From positions 1 through 64,000 of the forward strand of contig NZ_JADKZI010000004.1 of assembly GCF_017811815.1 (NCBI RefSeq): a stretch of 64,000 nucleotides of DNA, in the 5' to 3' direction. This stretch comes from Flavonifractor sp. AGMB03687. Its GTDB lineage: Bacteria; Bacillota; Clostridia; Oscillospirales; Oscillospiraceae. The translations under genes and the position numbers were made by a program. Below the pieces are notes generated by a model that saw nothing but the letters and a program-made list of their open reading frames with translations, was not told the DNA's origin and did no database searches. Positions within the stretch are counted from its first letter, which is position 1. The number at the start of each line of letters is the position of its first letter. Below, piece after piece: positions 8,140-16,900 of the stretch.

Positions 8140-8896
8140 CTCTGTTACCTCCGATTTGTTTTTTTGCGGAAAACAAATCGGAGGTGGCGGCCCCCTAACT
8201 CTTTGTTCAGGGAGCCTTAAATGAAAGCGGCCGACTTTGTATCGGAATACAAAATCAGCCGCTTCCTGGATATGTGCATTGAGAAGTCCAATAGAGTAGG
8301 CAGCACCGGCAGGCGGGGGTTTGTCCCCACTTGGGGAAAACTCCCGCGCACAAAAACGCAGACCAACGCCTATTGAAATTTGTCCATTGAAAGCCGTGTG
8401 TCGTTGATATGGGACAAAAAGCAACTTCTCAATGCTGCGGATTTTCTGATCCATAGCACTGTTACTCCTTGTCCGCTGCTATGCGGACGGCACACAGGCG
8501 GCTGGCATCATCCCCTTTCTTCCATCAATATGGCAGTTCTACTCTGCCGCCTTTGCTGATAATTTTTAATTGTAAGTTCTAAATTTGGGGAACCTTGACG
8601 GTTTCCCTCGGAATTTGTCGATAGCATAAAGAAAGGCGGCCCTTATCCATAAGATAAAGACCGCCGTATGCGCTGATTATGTATGATACTGTTTTTGCAG
8701 CCCCTCATCGGCCTCACCTCACTTTTTCCCAGGGGATGGGTAGACTGTCACAGTAAGAGTTTATCTTGAAGAAATCATCAGGACTTCATCGAAAAATGTA
8801 AAATTTTCTTTCTTTTCTTCGCATTTTAGTTTTTTATAATGGCAGAAAATAGCGCCGGACTCAGAGGTAGATTCTGCGTCCGGCACTTTTGATATG
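8140..8896. other. leader and intergenic stretch with two hairpins
   Basis: From 8140 to 8454 an open frame continues from the sigma-like gene; its proline/glycine-rich translation resembles no protein I know, so it is treated as leader. At 8634-8666, GGCGGCCCTTATCC pairs with GGATAAAGACCGCC-like bases and is followed on the - strand by TTTCTTT, so it may be a terminator. The remainder (8455-8630, 8670-8850) shows nothing identifiable. Confidence 0.4.
8851..8888 (-). terminator. terminator after winged-helix copy 1
   Basis: GCCGGAC (8854-8860) and GTCCGGC (8878-8884) form the stem. On the - strand it is followed by GCTATTTTCT. It lies directly downstream of the stop of the gene at 8897. Confidence 0.7.
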
Positions 8897-9313
8897 CTAT
8901 TTTTCAATTTTATATCCCACCCGAAAAACAGTCTTGATGTAGGTGGGGTGCTTTGGGTCAGGTTCCAGCTTGTTCCGTAGTCGCCAGATCGTGTTGTCCA
9001 CTGTGTTGCTGCCTAATTCATAGTCCTCGCCCCAGGCAGCATTGTAGAGCTGCTCCCGGCTGAATACACGCCCAGGGCAGCGGGCCATGCAGTAAAGGAT
9101 GGAGAACTCCCCATAATTCAGACAAATCTCCGTACCGGCCTTCGTGACCCGCCGCTGCTCTGGGAATATCTCTATATCCCCCAGAGTCAGGGCAGAAGGC
9201 TCCAGATCAGCAGCATGAAGAACCTGAACATCTTTTCCCTGTAAGGCTCCCAGGATAGAACGAAAGACACTTCCATCTGGGTCGGAAGTTCGAATGACTA
9301 TAATCTCCTTCAT
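8897..9313 (-). CDS. receiver-less OmpR/PhoB-type winged-helix protein, copy 1
   Basis: The 138-residue protein is almost wholly a C-terminal effector domain of OmpR/PhoB response regulators (about 42-138: LTLGDIEIFPEQRRVTKAG to FRVGYKIEK, with the recognition-helix segment NTVDNTIWRLRNKLE). A 40-residue N-terminal part (MKEIIVIRTSDPDGS...) is far too short for a receiver and has no phospho-acceptor aspartate pocket. GGAGGAAATCAC precedes the ATG; an upstream ATG at 9379 is less likely. It differs from each of the other two copies by about seven residues. Its target is unknown; the conserved hairpins upstream are candidate operators. Confidence 0.9.
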   Translation of the reverse strand: MKEIIVIRTSDPDGSVFRSILGALQGKDVQVLHAADLEPSALTLGDIEIFPEQRRVTKAGTEICLNYGEFSILYCMARCPGRVFSREQLYNAAWGEDYELGSNTVDNTIWRLRNKLEPDPKHPTYIKTVFRVGYKIEK

Positions 9314-9447
9314 GTGATTTCCTCCATAGACCGCTGATCCTGTGCCGGGCAATGAGAAGCGGCGGCCTTGATTGTTCAAAGCCGCCGCAGCGATAAATAA
9401 GCATGGATAGTGTCTGTCGAACGACGGCTTTTTTCTTTTGCCGTCGT
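8897..9447 (-). repeat. 551-bp regulator unit, copy 1 of 3
   Basis: From the stop codon of the winged-helix gene to the outer hairpin this unit is 551 bp, exactly as long as copies at 15596-16146 and 19467-20017. It comprises the gene, its ribosome site, a GCGGCGGC/GCCGCCGC hairpin (9359-9388) and an ACGACGGC/GCCGTCGT hairpin (9421-9447) with an 11-base T-rich loop. Between the hairpins the three copies differ, while stems and coding DNA are nearly identical. Confidence 0.85.
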
Positions 9448-9464
9448 CCGGCAGATAAAATTTT

Positions 9465-10172
9465 TCATTTTAACTCGGTAATATATTCCTCGAGGCAGAT
9501 TCCTTGGTGATATATTTCTTCTGCGGCGTTTTTCCCTACATAACGGTAATGCCAAGGCTCATAGGCTGTACCTGTAACATCTTCTTTGTCCGAAGGATAC
9601 CGTAAAATAAAGCCATATTGCCAGGCATTTTTCTCGAGCCATTTGTATACCTGATTTCCGGTTGAGTTCACACCATCTGCATTGATGTCAACAGCTAAAC
9701 CTGTTTGGTGTTCACTATAGCCCACAACCGATACCCAGCGTCGTGCTTCTGTTTTTGCCTCCGAATTGGAATATCCTTGTTCTTTTAATTCATCAATTTT
9801 TTCATCCATCAATTCTTGTTGCTTTTCTGCCGTTCGATAGCCAGAAGCAACGACAGGGTATACTCCTTGCGCTCGCATATCATCGAACATCTGTTGCAGG
9901 TTGGGATAAATGCGACTATCAACGCTTTGCCCATTAGACAACTCTGTAAGCTCAATATCCCAATCCTTCGGCACCTTATAGTCTTGGTTGACCAGTATCA
10001 AATTCCAGCCATATTCTGTGCTTGCTGACTGGCCCGGAGATAATATTTCCTGTAGTAGCACATTGATTGTGGGCAACTTAGCAACGCATGTAATAAACAT
10101 TATGAAAATGGCCGTTAAAACCAATCCTCCAACAAGTCTTTTACCTTTCGGTTTTCTGCTCCTATGTCCCAC
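9465..10172 (-). CDS. VanY-like D-alanyl-D-alanine carboxypeptidase (M15B)
   Basis: The 235-residue protein has one N-terminal membrane anchor (about 14-33) and an extracellular M15B peptidase domain. Zinc and catalytic residues are visible: R113 in SGYRT, H155 and D162 in SEHQTGLAVD, and E205/H208 in YEPWHYRYVG. The enzyme removes the terminal D-Ala from peptidoglycan stem peptides; VanY does this as an accessory in glycopeptide resistance. It begins with GTG two bases after the stop of the ABC permease, so it is the last gene of the two-component/ABC operon. No vanHAX-type ligase genes are near, so full vancomycin resistance is not implied. Confidence 0.9.
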   Translation of the reverse strand: MGHRSRKPKGKRLVGGLVLTAIFIMFITCVAKLPTINVLLQEILSPGQSASTEYGWNLILVNQDYKVPKDWDIELTELSNGQSVDSRIYPNLQQMFDDMRAQGVYPVVASGYRTAEKQQELMDEKIDELKEQGYSNSEAKTEARRWVSVVGYSEHQTGLAVDINADGVNSTGNQVYKWLEKNAWQYGFILRYPSDKEDVTGTAYEPWHYRYVGKNAAEEIYHQGICLEEYITELK

Positions 10173-10174
10173 TG

Positions 10175-12667
10175 TTATTCACCCCGCTTCAACCTTTCCA
10201 CAACACTCTCCTTACTGATTGCTTTATTGAGAAAACAAGGAATGAAAATACCGATGAACAACAAAATGATTGATATAAGTATTACTGGATAAAAGTTTGC
10301 ATTATAGCTTAAAAACCAGATCATTTCACATACGGGACGAACAACTGCTGTGGCAATAGCTAAGCAAAATGGTACGGCGATTAAAACAGAGAATATGATA
10401 TATAAACAACTTTCCATGCAAAGCAAACGGCGGAGCTGTTTACCGGTCATACCTACACTTTGTATCAACGCAAATTCTTGACGGCGGCTGAATAAACTGG
10501 TCAATATTGTATTGGCAAAATTCAACAGGCCAATAATTCCAATGAGAAAAGCCATAGTGCCGCCCACGGAAATTATGATGTTTTGGATGTCTGAAACACC
10601 AGCCATAATCGTATCTTTTGAACGGAAGGCCATTTCCGGTTCCACTTCGCTCACATATTGTTCTAAAAAGCGGTTCATTTGATTTTCATAACCATCATAC
10701 ACATTAAAAAGGTACGTCATGGCATAATTATTTCCGGTGAACGACTGATAAATATTACTGGGCAAGAAGAAGCACGATCCGAGCCAATCATAGGTATTAC
10801 CCTCATTTGCAACGATATGTCCTAATACCGTAAATTCTTGAACCGCGCCATTGCAATATAACTGTACGGTATCACCTACGGCATGGTTCATGCTGCTTTC
10901 ATCCATGTCACCTCTGGAATTAACATAAGCGCCTTCCAAAATATATTGCCCGGATGCCAGCTTTTCTGCATCTAACTCGCCATCAACTAATTTTGCCCAG
11001 GAAAGGAGCGTATAATCTAATCCGTAAACGTGGGTAGCAAAAGAACCGTCCTCCTGCTGGTTTCCAACCTGTTGTGTTGTATCACTCCTATACGATGCGC
11101 GGCACCCGTATTCACAGCCACCATTTTCAAAACCGGGTTGAGATTGAATGCTTTCCACCATACTCATGCTTAACGCGCTGTTTTCGTTTATCTCTATATA
11201 ATTTAGAAGATCATTATGTCCTACACAAAAATCTGCCCCAATCAAATTTTCAATCGCTTTTTCTGGGTTGACACTGTTTGAAAGCGTAAAAACTGTATTG
11301 GTCAGGACAATACTTAAGGAAAGACTAAGGACAACCAGCGCGGTACGCTTTTTGTTTCTCCCTAAATTTGCCCATGCCATAGTACAGCAAATATTTCCAA
11401 TATGCACACGGCGCTTCTTTCTTTTCTCAAAGACGGGGTCGGTGTCTGTATATCTAACCGCTTCAATGGGTGAAACTTTTGCTGCTGTCTTTTCGGATTT
11501 TCTCGTGCTGATCCATACGGTCAAAAAGGTAAATAAAGAAGCTGCAATAAAAATGAGAGGATTCGGAGATACAATCGCATCATAATCGGAAAAGGCGCTG
11601 GCTTTCATCAGTATAGGCAGCAATATTTTCCCAATCAAATAACCCGCCAGCAGACCAACAGGAATTCCGATTACGGAAAGCCGGAATGTTTGCCTACGAA
11701 TGATTGAGCGAATTTGGCGTTCTGAAGTACCAATGGTTTTTAAGAGGCCCCAAAAATGAATATCTCTTAACACAGAAATTTGAAATATATTATATATGAT
11801 AAGGTATCCTACCAACAAAAACATGAACAACGTGCATACAAGAACGGTATTTGTTCCTATTGCATTTGTTTTGCTCAAAGATGAATACTTTGGATTTATC
11901 CCCGCATTGATATAGTTGTCATCATCAACATTAGTAGAAAAACCACTTTCTTCTACAACGGTTTTCAAATCTTCACTTACATTATCTGTGTTAGCAAATT
12001 TAATAATTGCGGTAATGGAACCTGTTTCGGTGCCTTTCTTATATTGAATTTCCTCTGCATGTGCCTGCATATATGATTTAGATGTAACGATAGTTCCATA
12101 ATAGACGCCGGGATAGCTTTCCCACCATCCAGCCAAAATAAAGTCACGTTTTATTTTCTGGCCCTGTACGGTCAATTCCAATGTAATTTTTTCTCCTACT
12201 GACAGCGGAACATTAAGAAGTTCCAATGTCTGCGTATCTGCTATAATTTCATTTTCTGCTTTCGGCCTATGTCCGCTGGTAGGTTCTATAAAATTATATT
12301 TCAGAGCATTATCGTCATAATATAAAAAGAGAGTTTCTCGTTTAGACAATTCTGTGTTATCCACACTATCAGCAAGTGTGCGGCAATACGCAATTTCGTG
12401 AATTAGAGGATGGGTGCTAATGGTATCGTACTCAGACTGGTTCAAATCAATGATTCTGGCATGACCATCCCCGCCAGATAAAATCATGTCGGCCCGTTCT
12501 GTACTCTCTGTTAATCCCCTTTGTAAAGTAAACAGCCCCGTGAAAAGAATTGTAGTTAAAATAATTGAAATAATAGCAATAATGTTTCTTGTGCGATTTG
12601 CTTGAAAACTTTTTTTTGCCAACTTTTTTTCAATTTTATGGGTATCATTTTCAAACGGCCATGTCAT
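10175..12667 (-). CDS. FtsX-type ABC transporter permease
   Basis: The 830-residue membrane protein has the layout of FtsX/MacB-like permeases: one N-terminal membrane helix (about 27-49), a large extracellular domain, three helices around residues 280-400, a second N-terminal-type helix near 450, a second extracellular domain, and three helices at the C-terminus. Together with the adjacent ATPase it would form a transporter of the type that removes peptide antibiotics or senses envelope stress with a two-component system. The ATPase ends 14 bases upstream, and VanY starts two bases downstream. Its lower GC content than the backbone fits the mobile region. Confidence 0.9.
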   Translation of the reverse strand: MTWPFENDTHKIEKKLAKKSFQANRTRNIIAIISIILTTILFTGLFTLQRGLTESTERADMILSGGDGHARIIDLNQSEYDTISTHPLIHEIAYCRTLADSVDNTELSKRETLFLYYDDNALKYNFIEPTSGHRPKAENEIIADTQTLELLNVPLSVGEKITLELTVQGQKIKRDFILAGWWESYPGVYYGTIVTSKSYMQAHAEEIQYKKGTETGSITAIIKFANTDNVSEDLKTVVEESGFSTNVDDDNYINAGINPKYSSLSKTNAIGTNTVLVCTLFMFLLVGYLIIYNIFQISVLRDIHFWGLLKTIGTSERQIRSIIRRQTFRLSVIGIPVGLLAGYLIGKILLPILMKASAFSDYDAIVSPNPLIFIAASLFTFLTVWISTRKSEKTAAKVSPIEAVRYTDTDPVFEKRKKRRVHIGNICCTMAWANLGRNKKRTALVVLSLSLSIVLTNTVFTLSNSVNPEKAIENLIGADFCVGHNDLLNYIEINENSALSMSMVESIQSQPGFENGGCEYGCRASYRSDTTQQVGNQQEDGSFATHVYGLDYTLLSWAKLVDGELDAEKLASGQYILEGAYVNSRGDMDESSMNHAVGDTVQLYCNGAVQEFTVLGHIVANEGNTYDWLGSCFFLPSNIYQSFTGNNYAMTYLFNVYDGYENQMNRFLEQYVSEVEPEMAFRSKDTIMAGVSDIQNIIISVGGTMAFLIGIIGLLNFANTILTSLFSRRQEFALIQSVGMTGKQLRRLLCMESCLYIIFSVLIAVPFCLAIATAVVRPVCEMIWFLSYNANFYPVILISIILLFIGIFIPCFLNKAISKESVVERLKRGE

Positions 12668-12681
12668 AACACTTCACCTCC

Positions 12682-13347
12682 TTAGCCCATGATCTTCCCG
12701 TCCTCAATACGGACAATCCGATCAGAAAGACGGGCTATATCATTGTTATGGGTGATCATTACAACGGTCTGGTGAAATTCGGCGCTGGTGCGCTTGATAA
12801 GTCCCAGCACTTCGGCGCTGGTCTTGCTGTCAAGATTACCGGTCGGCTCGTCAGCCAGTATAATAGCCGGTTTGGTAATTAGAGCGCGGGCGATGGCGAC
12901 ACGCTGCTGCTGGCCGCCGGAAAGGTTGCTGGGCATATTTTTTAATTTATCTTCCAGTCCCAACATTTTCACCACTTCATACATAAAATGTTTATCCACG
13001 GTATCGCCGTCCAGCTCTACCGGCAAGACGATATTTTCATAGACATTCAAAATAGGGACAAGGTTATAGTTTTGAAAAATAAAGCCAATATTTCGACGGC
13101 GGAAAATGGTAAGCTGTTCGTCATTCATTTTTGCCAATATTTTGCCTCGGACAATCACATTGCCAGAAGTGGGCGTATCAAGTCCGCCCATCATGTGCAA
13201 TAGAGTAGACTTACCGCTGCCGGATGTTCCAACAATAGCCACAAATTCGCCGTCCTCCACAGTGAGATTCACGCCGTCAAGAGCGCGCACAATGTTTGGC
13301 TTTGTACCATAATACTTTTTCAGGTCAATAACCTGTAAAACACTCAT
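12682..13347 (-). CDS. ABC transporter ATP-binding protein
   Basis: From the ATG at 13347, preceded by AAAGGAGCTTTGAAT, the product has 221 residues. It shows Walker A (GTSGSGKST), Q-loop ([10 protein letters not shown]), signature ([15 protein letters not shown]), Walker B with the catalytic glutamate ([12 protein letters not shown]) and H-loop (MITHNN). It belongs to the MacB/LolD-type class that pairs with FtsX permeases, here the next gene. An in-frame ATG at 13476 would add 43 unusual residues and is not supported by a ribosome site. It powers the exporter or sensor complex of this module. Confidence 0.93.
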   Translation of the reverse strand: MSVLQVIDLKKYYGTKPNIVRALDGVNLTVEDGEFVAIVGTSGSGKSTLLHMMGGLDTPTSGNVIVRGKILAKMNDEQLTIFRRRNIGFIFQNYNLVPILNVYENIVLPVELDGDTVDKHFMYEVVKMLGLEDKLKNMPSNLSGGQQQRVAIARALITKPAIILADEPTGNLDSKTSAEVLGLIKRTSAEFHQTVVMITHNNDIARLSDRIVRIEDGKIMG

Positions 13348-13519
13348 ATTCAAAGCTCCTTTCAAGGTTTTCCTCCGGTTAATAAGGTTATTGTAAAACT
13401 CAAATGTCACAGAAATGTCCGAGGGATCAAGAACCTCCATTAAAAATCCGGCTGAAATGTTACACTTTCGGGACATTTGAAAAAGAACGGCTGGCAGCTC
13501 AAAAACTGCCCGCCGTTCT

Positions 13520-14551
13520 TTACTTCAAAGGGAGCATAATGGAAAATTCCGAGCCTTGTTTCGGTGCTGAAACGACTTTGATATAGCCGCCCTGTCGTGT
13601 CACAATTTCGCGGGCAAGATACAAACCGATCCCCACGCCTGGCTGTTCATGTACTTCTTCCTCTCGATAGAAACGCCGGAAGATAGCAGCTTGATTGCTT
13701 TCAGAAATGCCCTTGCCAGTATCAGTCACTTTGATTTCTACATACATTTCCCATTGTTTTACAGACACGGCAATTTTGCCACCTATGGGGGTATATTTCA
13801 CTGCATTGTCTAACAGATTAAAAAGGGCTTCCGCTGTCCATTTGCTGTCATGGGAAACCGTCAGGTTTTCGGGACAATCTACTGAAACACTAATCTGTTT
13901 CTTTTCTGCGGCATATACAATGCCACTCATAGCTTGGGCAACAGTTTCAAAAAGGCGTCCGTCTTTTTTCTCCAACTGAATTACGCCTGTTTCCAGACGA
14001 GATGTTTTAACAAGAGCCTGAAAGAGAAAGTCCAGTTTATCCGTCTGGTTACAAATACCTCGGAGAAATTCAATACGTTCTGCTTCTGATACCGGCCTTG
14101 TCAGCAGGGTATCTGTTACCATTTTCAGATTGCTAACCGGCGTTTTTACCTGATGGGAAATATCTGACACCAGAGTTTGAAGTTCCTGCCGCTCCTCGTC
14201 CACTTTGCGCCGGTTTTTCTGCATAATCTGGTAAAGTCGGGAAAGGCGATGATTGATCCGCGCTAAAAGTGTTTCACTGTCATCTATGATTTCAGGTTCT
14301 TCTTTTCCGTCTATCATGTTATCCAAAGTTTTACACAAATCAGACGTAAATAGAGAAAGCCGTTTCCCGAAAGTTCGCGTCAGAAGTAATAATCCTATCA
14401 ATGAACAGAGAATCAATAAACCGCCTGTTACCAAAATAGCAGTCTGGTGGAGCAACACAAACAGAACCAGAGTAATACCGCTCATTATGAGTGCCGTTCC
14501 GATAGACACCCCCAAAAACAGCCATTTAATCGGGATGGTATTCATCTTCAT
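13520..14551 (-). CDS. sensor histidine kinase of the ABC/VanY module
   Basis: The 343-residue kinase has two closely spaced membrane helices (about 10-33 and 38-58) with almost no extracellular loop, the intramembrane-sensing style of BceS-like kinases. H133 lies in SDISHQVKTPVSN, followed by the N box (LFNLLDNAVKYTP), the D/F box (DTGKGISES...IFRRFYR) and the G box (GIGLYLAREI). The start overlaps the stop of the response regulator gene by four bases (ATGA), so the pair is coupled. Such kinases usually take their signal from the partner ABC transporter, here encoded just downstream, rather than directly from the antibiotic. Confidence 0.92.
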   Translation of the reverse strand: MKMNTIPIKWLFLGVSIGTALIMSGITLVLFVLLHQTAILVTGGLLILCSLIGLLLLTRTFGKRLSLFTSDLCKTLDNMIDGKEEPEIIDDSETLLARINHRLSRLYQIMQKNRRKVDEERQELQTLVSDISHQVKTPVSNLKMVTDTLLTRPVSEAERIEFLRGICNQTDKLDFLFQALVKTSRLETGVIQLEKKDGRLFETVAQAMSGIVYAAEKKQISVSVDCPENLTVSHDSKWTAEALFNLLDNAVKYTPIGGKIAVSVKQWEMYVEIKVTDTGKGISESNQAAIFRRFYREEEVHEQPGVGIGLYLAREIVTRQGGYIKVVSAPKQGSEFSIMLPLK

Positions 14552-15240
14552 TTCGCTTCACCGCCCATCCATTGATAGCCCATCCCATAAATGGTTTTAA
14601 TGTAAGGCGCACCGCCATCCGTTTCAATCTTACTGCGAATCCGGCTGATAGAGGTTGTCAAAGTATGTTCGTCTACAAAGCGTTCTTCCGCATCCCATAA
14701 CTTTTCCAATAACTGCTGCCGGGTAAGAACTTGCTTCGGATTCTTGCGGAACAGGTTAAGCATCTTATATTCCATCGGGGATAGCGCCAACGGCTTTCCG
14801 TTTAGGGTTGCCGCCTGTTCGGAGAAATCCAGAAATAACCGTCCGTCATCGTAAATGTCCTTGGCAGGTTTGTGATGTTCCAGCATGGCAAACATAGCTT
14901 TTATTTTGCGCTGCAAGGCTCCAATAACAAACGGCTTGGTAATATAGTCTACGGCTCCTACTTCATATCCCCGTATCTGATCGCTCTCCTGATCGTTGGC
15001 TGTCAGAAATATTACAATGGTATCCGGCTGTTCCGGCTTAATCAACCGGCACAAATCATATCCATTTCCATCTGGCAGGTTGACATCAAGCAAGACCAAA
15101 TCAAATTCGTGTGCATTTAGAATGTCGGTGGCCGTCCTTGCATTTAGAGCAGAAGTCACCTCGTATCCGTCAGCAGTCAAATTATAAGCTAACATCTTAT
15201 TCAAAAAACTGTCGTCCTCGACAATCAAAATCTGTTTCAT
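14548..15240 (-). CDS. OmpR-family response regulator of the ABC/VanY module
   Basis: The 230-residue regulator has a full receiver domain (D9/D10 acid pocket, phospho-acceptor D52 in VLLDVNLPDG, lysine in DYITKPF) and a C-terminal winged helix (PMEYKMLNLF to GMGYQWMGG). It is the first gene of the operon regulator-kinase-ATPase-permease-VanY, and probably controls it. Unlike the three 138-residue winged-helix proteins nearby, this one is complete and only distantly similar to them. Confidence 0.93.
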   Translation of the reverse strand: MKQILIVEDDSFLNKMLAYNLTADGYEVTSALNARTATDILNAHEFDLVLLDVNLPDGNGYDLCRLIKPEQPDTIVIFLTANDQESDQIRGYEVGAVDYITKPFVIGALQRKIKAMFAMLEHHKPAKDIYDDGRLFLDFSEQAATLNGKPLALSPMEYKMLNLFRKNPKQVLTRQQLLEKLWDAEERFVDEHTLTTSISRIRSKIETDGGAPYIKTIYGMGYQWMGGEAK

Positions 15241-15595
15241 TGTTTCACTTCCTTTGAACTGTCTTATAGCATAGCAGAAAAATGTCCGTAAAATGTTACA
15301 GCACAGAGTATTTTCCTTTTTCTTTGATTATATGAGAACAGGAGAGTTAAGACAAGGCGCAAAGTATGAATTATAGAGTGCAGCAACGCCACATACTATA
15401 TGGCTGAATATGAGAGCTGAAAAGCCTTTGATGTCTACACATTTAGGGTACAAAAAGCCCACGGAAACCAAGGCTTTTCGGCGGTGGTCGGTGGGGGCAG
15501 AATGATTTATCAAATATCCTCTGGATAGAAATCCTAATATTGAAGAAAAGCGCCAGGTGTAGGCCCAGTGAGATCATATCCAGCGCTTTGGTGTG
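15241..15595. other. intergenic stretch upstream of response regulator
   Basis: It holds the promoter region of the - strand operon and the terminator of winged-helix copy 2 (15547-15589). A 61-codon frame at 15328-15513 has no convincing ribosome site and is not called. Confidence 0.4.
15547..15589 (-). terminator. terminator after winged-helix copy 2
   Basis: On the - strand AAAGCGCTGG pairs with CCTGGCGCTTT and is followed by TCTTC. The position matches that of the terminator after copy 1, but the stem sequence differs. Confidence 0.65.
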
Positions 15596-16012
15596 CTATC
15601 TCTCAATTTTGTATCCTACCCGAAAAACGGTTTTGATGTAGGTGGGGTGCTTGGGGTCAGGCTCCAGCTTGCTCCGCAGCCGCCAGATCGTGTTGTCCAC
15701 TGTGTTGCTGCCTAATTCATAGTCCTCGCCCCAGGCCGCATTGTATAGCTGCTCCCGACTGAATACACGCCCAGGGCAGCGGGCCATGCAGTAAAGGATG
15801 GAGAACTCCCCGTAGTTCAGGCAGATCTCCTTACCGGCCTTTGTGACCCGCCGCTGCTCTGGGAATATCTCTATATCCCCCAGAGTCAGGGCAGAAGGCT
15901 CAAGGCCAGCAGCATGGAGAATCTGAACATCTTTTCCTTGTAAGGCTCCCAGAATGGAGCGAAAGATACTCCCATCTGGATCAGAAGTGCGGATGACTAT
16001 AATCTCATTCAT
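15596..16012 (-). CDS. receiver-less OmpR/PhoB-type winged-helix protein, copy 2
   Basis: Same 138-residue layout as copy 1, with substitutions at about seven positions (for instance N2, I16, G36, S113 and a C-terminal R). All changes are conservative with respect to the winged-helix fold, so the gene is under constraint rather than decaying. AGGAATTT before the ATG is a weaker ribosome site than in copy 1. It follows the exported-protein gene of module 2 across the conserved hairpin region. The regulatory target is unknown. Confidence 0.9.
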   Translation of the reverse strand: MNEIIVIRTSDPDGSIFRSILGALQGKDVQILHAAGLEPSALTLGDIEIFPEQRRVTKAGKEICLNYGEFSILYCMARCPGRVFSREQLYNAAWGEDYELGSNTVDNTIWRLRSKLEPDPKHPTYIKTVFRVGYKIER

Positions 16013-16146
16013 ACAAATTCCTCCCCAGCCGCCGATCCTGCGCCGGGCAATGAGAAGCGGCGGCCTTGATTTCTCAAAACCGCCGCATATTCAATGGGAC
16101 ATGGGTAATGGGCTGCTGCACGACGGCTTTTTTCTTTTGCCGTCGT
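15596..16146 (-). repeat. 551-bp regulator unit, copy 2 of 3
   Basis: Same unit as 8897-9447 and of identical length. The inner hairpin is at 16057-16086 (right arm one base poorer than in the other copies) and the outer hairpin at 16120-16146. Confidence 0.85.
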
Positions 16147-16165
16147 CCGGCAGGTTCAATTTTAT

Positions 16166-16804
16166 TTACTGTTGATGCGCTGCGTCAGCCTCAGTCTGGG
16201 AAAGTTGTCCGTTGTCAACCGCGTCATTGAGGGCTTTGTCCAGTTCCTCGCTCGACGCATAGTTTCCGATGTGGACGGACTCGCCGTTCTCTTTCGTCAC
16301 ATTAACTCCGTATTCGGAAACCACATCCTCGGTGGGAGGGATCATGGAATAGGTATCTCCCTCGCCGTTATCCTTGGAATATAAGGTTCCGTTTTTGATG
16401 CTTTCAAGTGTTTCTTGATATTCAGCGATGGTGGCATCCACGCTTTCCTGCGTCCATTCGTGAAAAACTCCCTGCCCATCATACCAGCCATCGCCCGTGC
16501 CGATCAGGGCCTCCAGTTCTTCCTTTTGGGTGGCAATCCACTGTTCATATTCCTCTGCCGTCCACCATTCAACATCCGGTGCAGGGTTGTTTTTCTCATA
16601 GTCCGTTTCAGCCACCCAATTTTCGCCATCGGTGCTAATGCCATCAGCATCATTGAAAAAGATGTCGGTACTTGACATTTGTGCTGTTTCTTCCGCCGAT
16701 GTCTTAGGCGCATCGGCGGCCTGTGCGCTGGCATAGGTAAAACCCGCAAGGCTTAAACATAAGGCCCCGCACAGTCCCACAACCAGCAGTTTTCTGTTTT
16801 TCAT
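16166..16804 (-). CDS. exported acidic protein of module 2
   Basis: The 212-residue protein has a Sec signal peptide (MKNRKLLVVGLCGALCLSLA, likely cut near ASA-QA around residue 29). The mature part is very acidic and rich in Asp, Glu, Trp and Tyr, and ends DAAHQQ. There is no lipobox or cell-wall anchor. I do not recognise a characterised family. It lies about 96 bases downstream of the histidine kinase gene and in the same direction, so it is probably controlled by or linked to that two-component system, either as ligand-binding accessory or as an output. Confidence 0.75.
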   Translation of the reverse strand: MKNRKLLVVGLCGALCLSLAGFTYASAQAADAPKTSAEETAQMSSTDIFFNDADGISTDGENWVAETDYEKNNPAPDVEWWTAEEYEQWIATQKEELEALIGTGDGWYDGQGVFHEWTQESVDATIAEYQETLESIKNGTLYSKDNGEGDTYSMIPPTEDVVSEYGVNVTKENGESVHIGNYASSEELDKALNDAVDNGQLSQTEADAAHQQ

Positions 16805-16900
16805 GGAAAAAACCTCGCTTTCAAGAATTATAGCCGCCCCTCTGGGGACGGCTATAATATATCAAAAGGATTTGGATTGAGTTTGCATGGAATATGGATT

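Noticed and set aside
9465-15240. Interpretation as a vancomycin-resistance operon
   Set aside because: VanY alone does not make D-Lac or D-Ser precursors; no vanH, van ligase or vanX genes are present.
15328-15513. 61-codon frame between the module 1 regulator and winged-helix copy 2
   Set aside because: No convincing ribosome site, no recognisable sequence.
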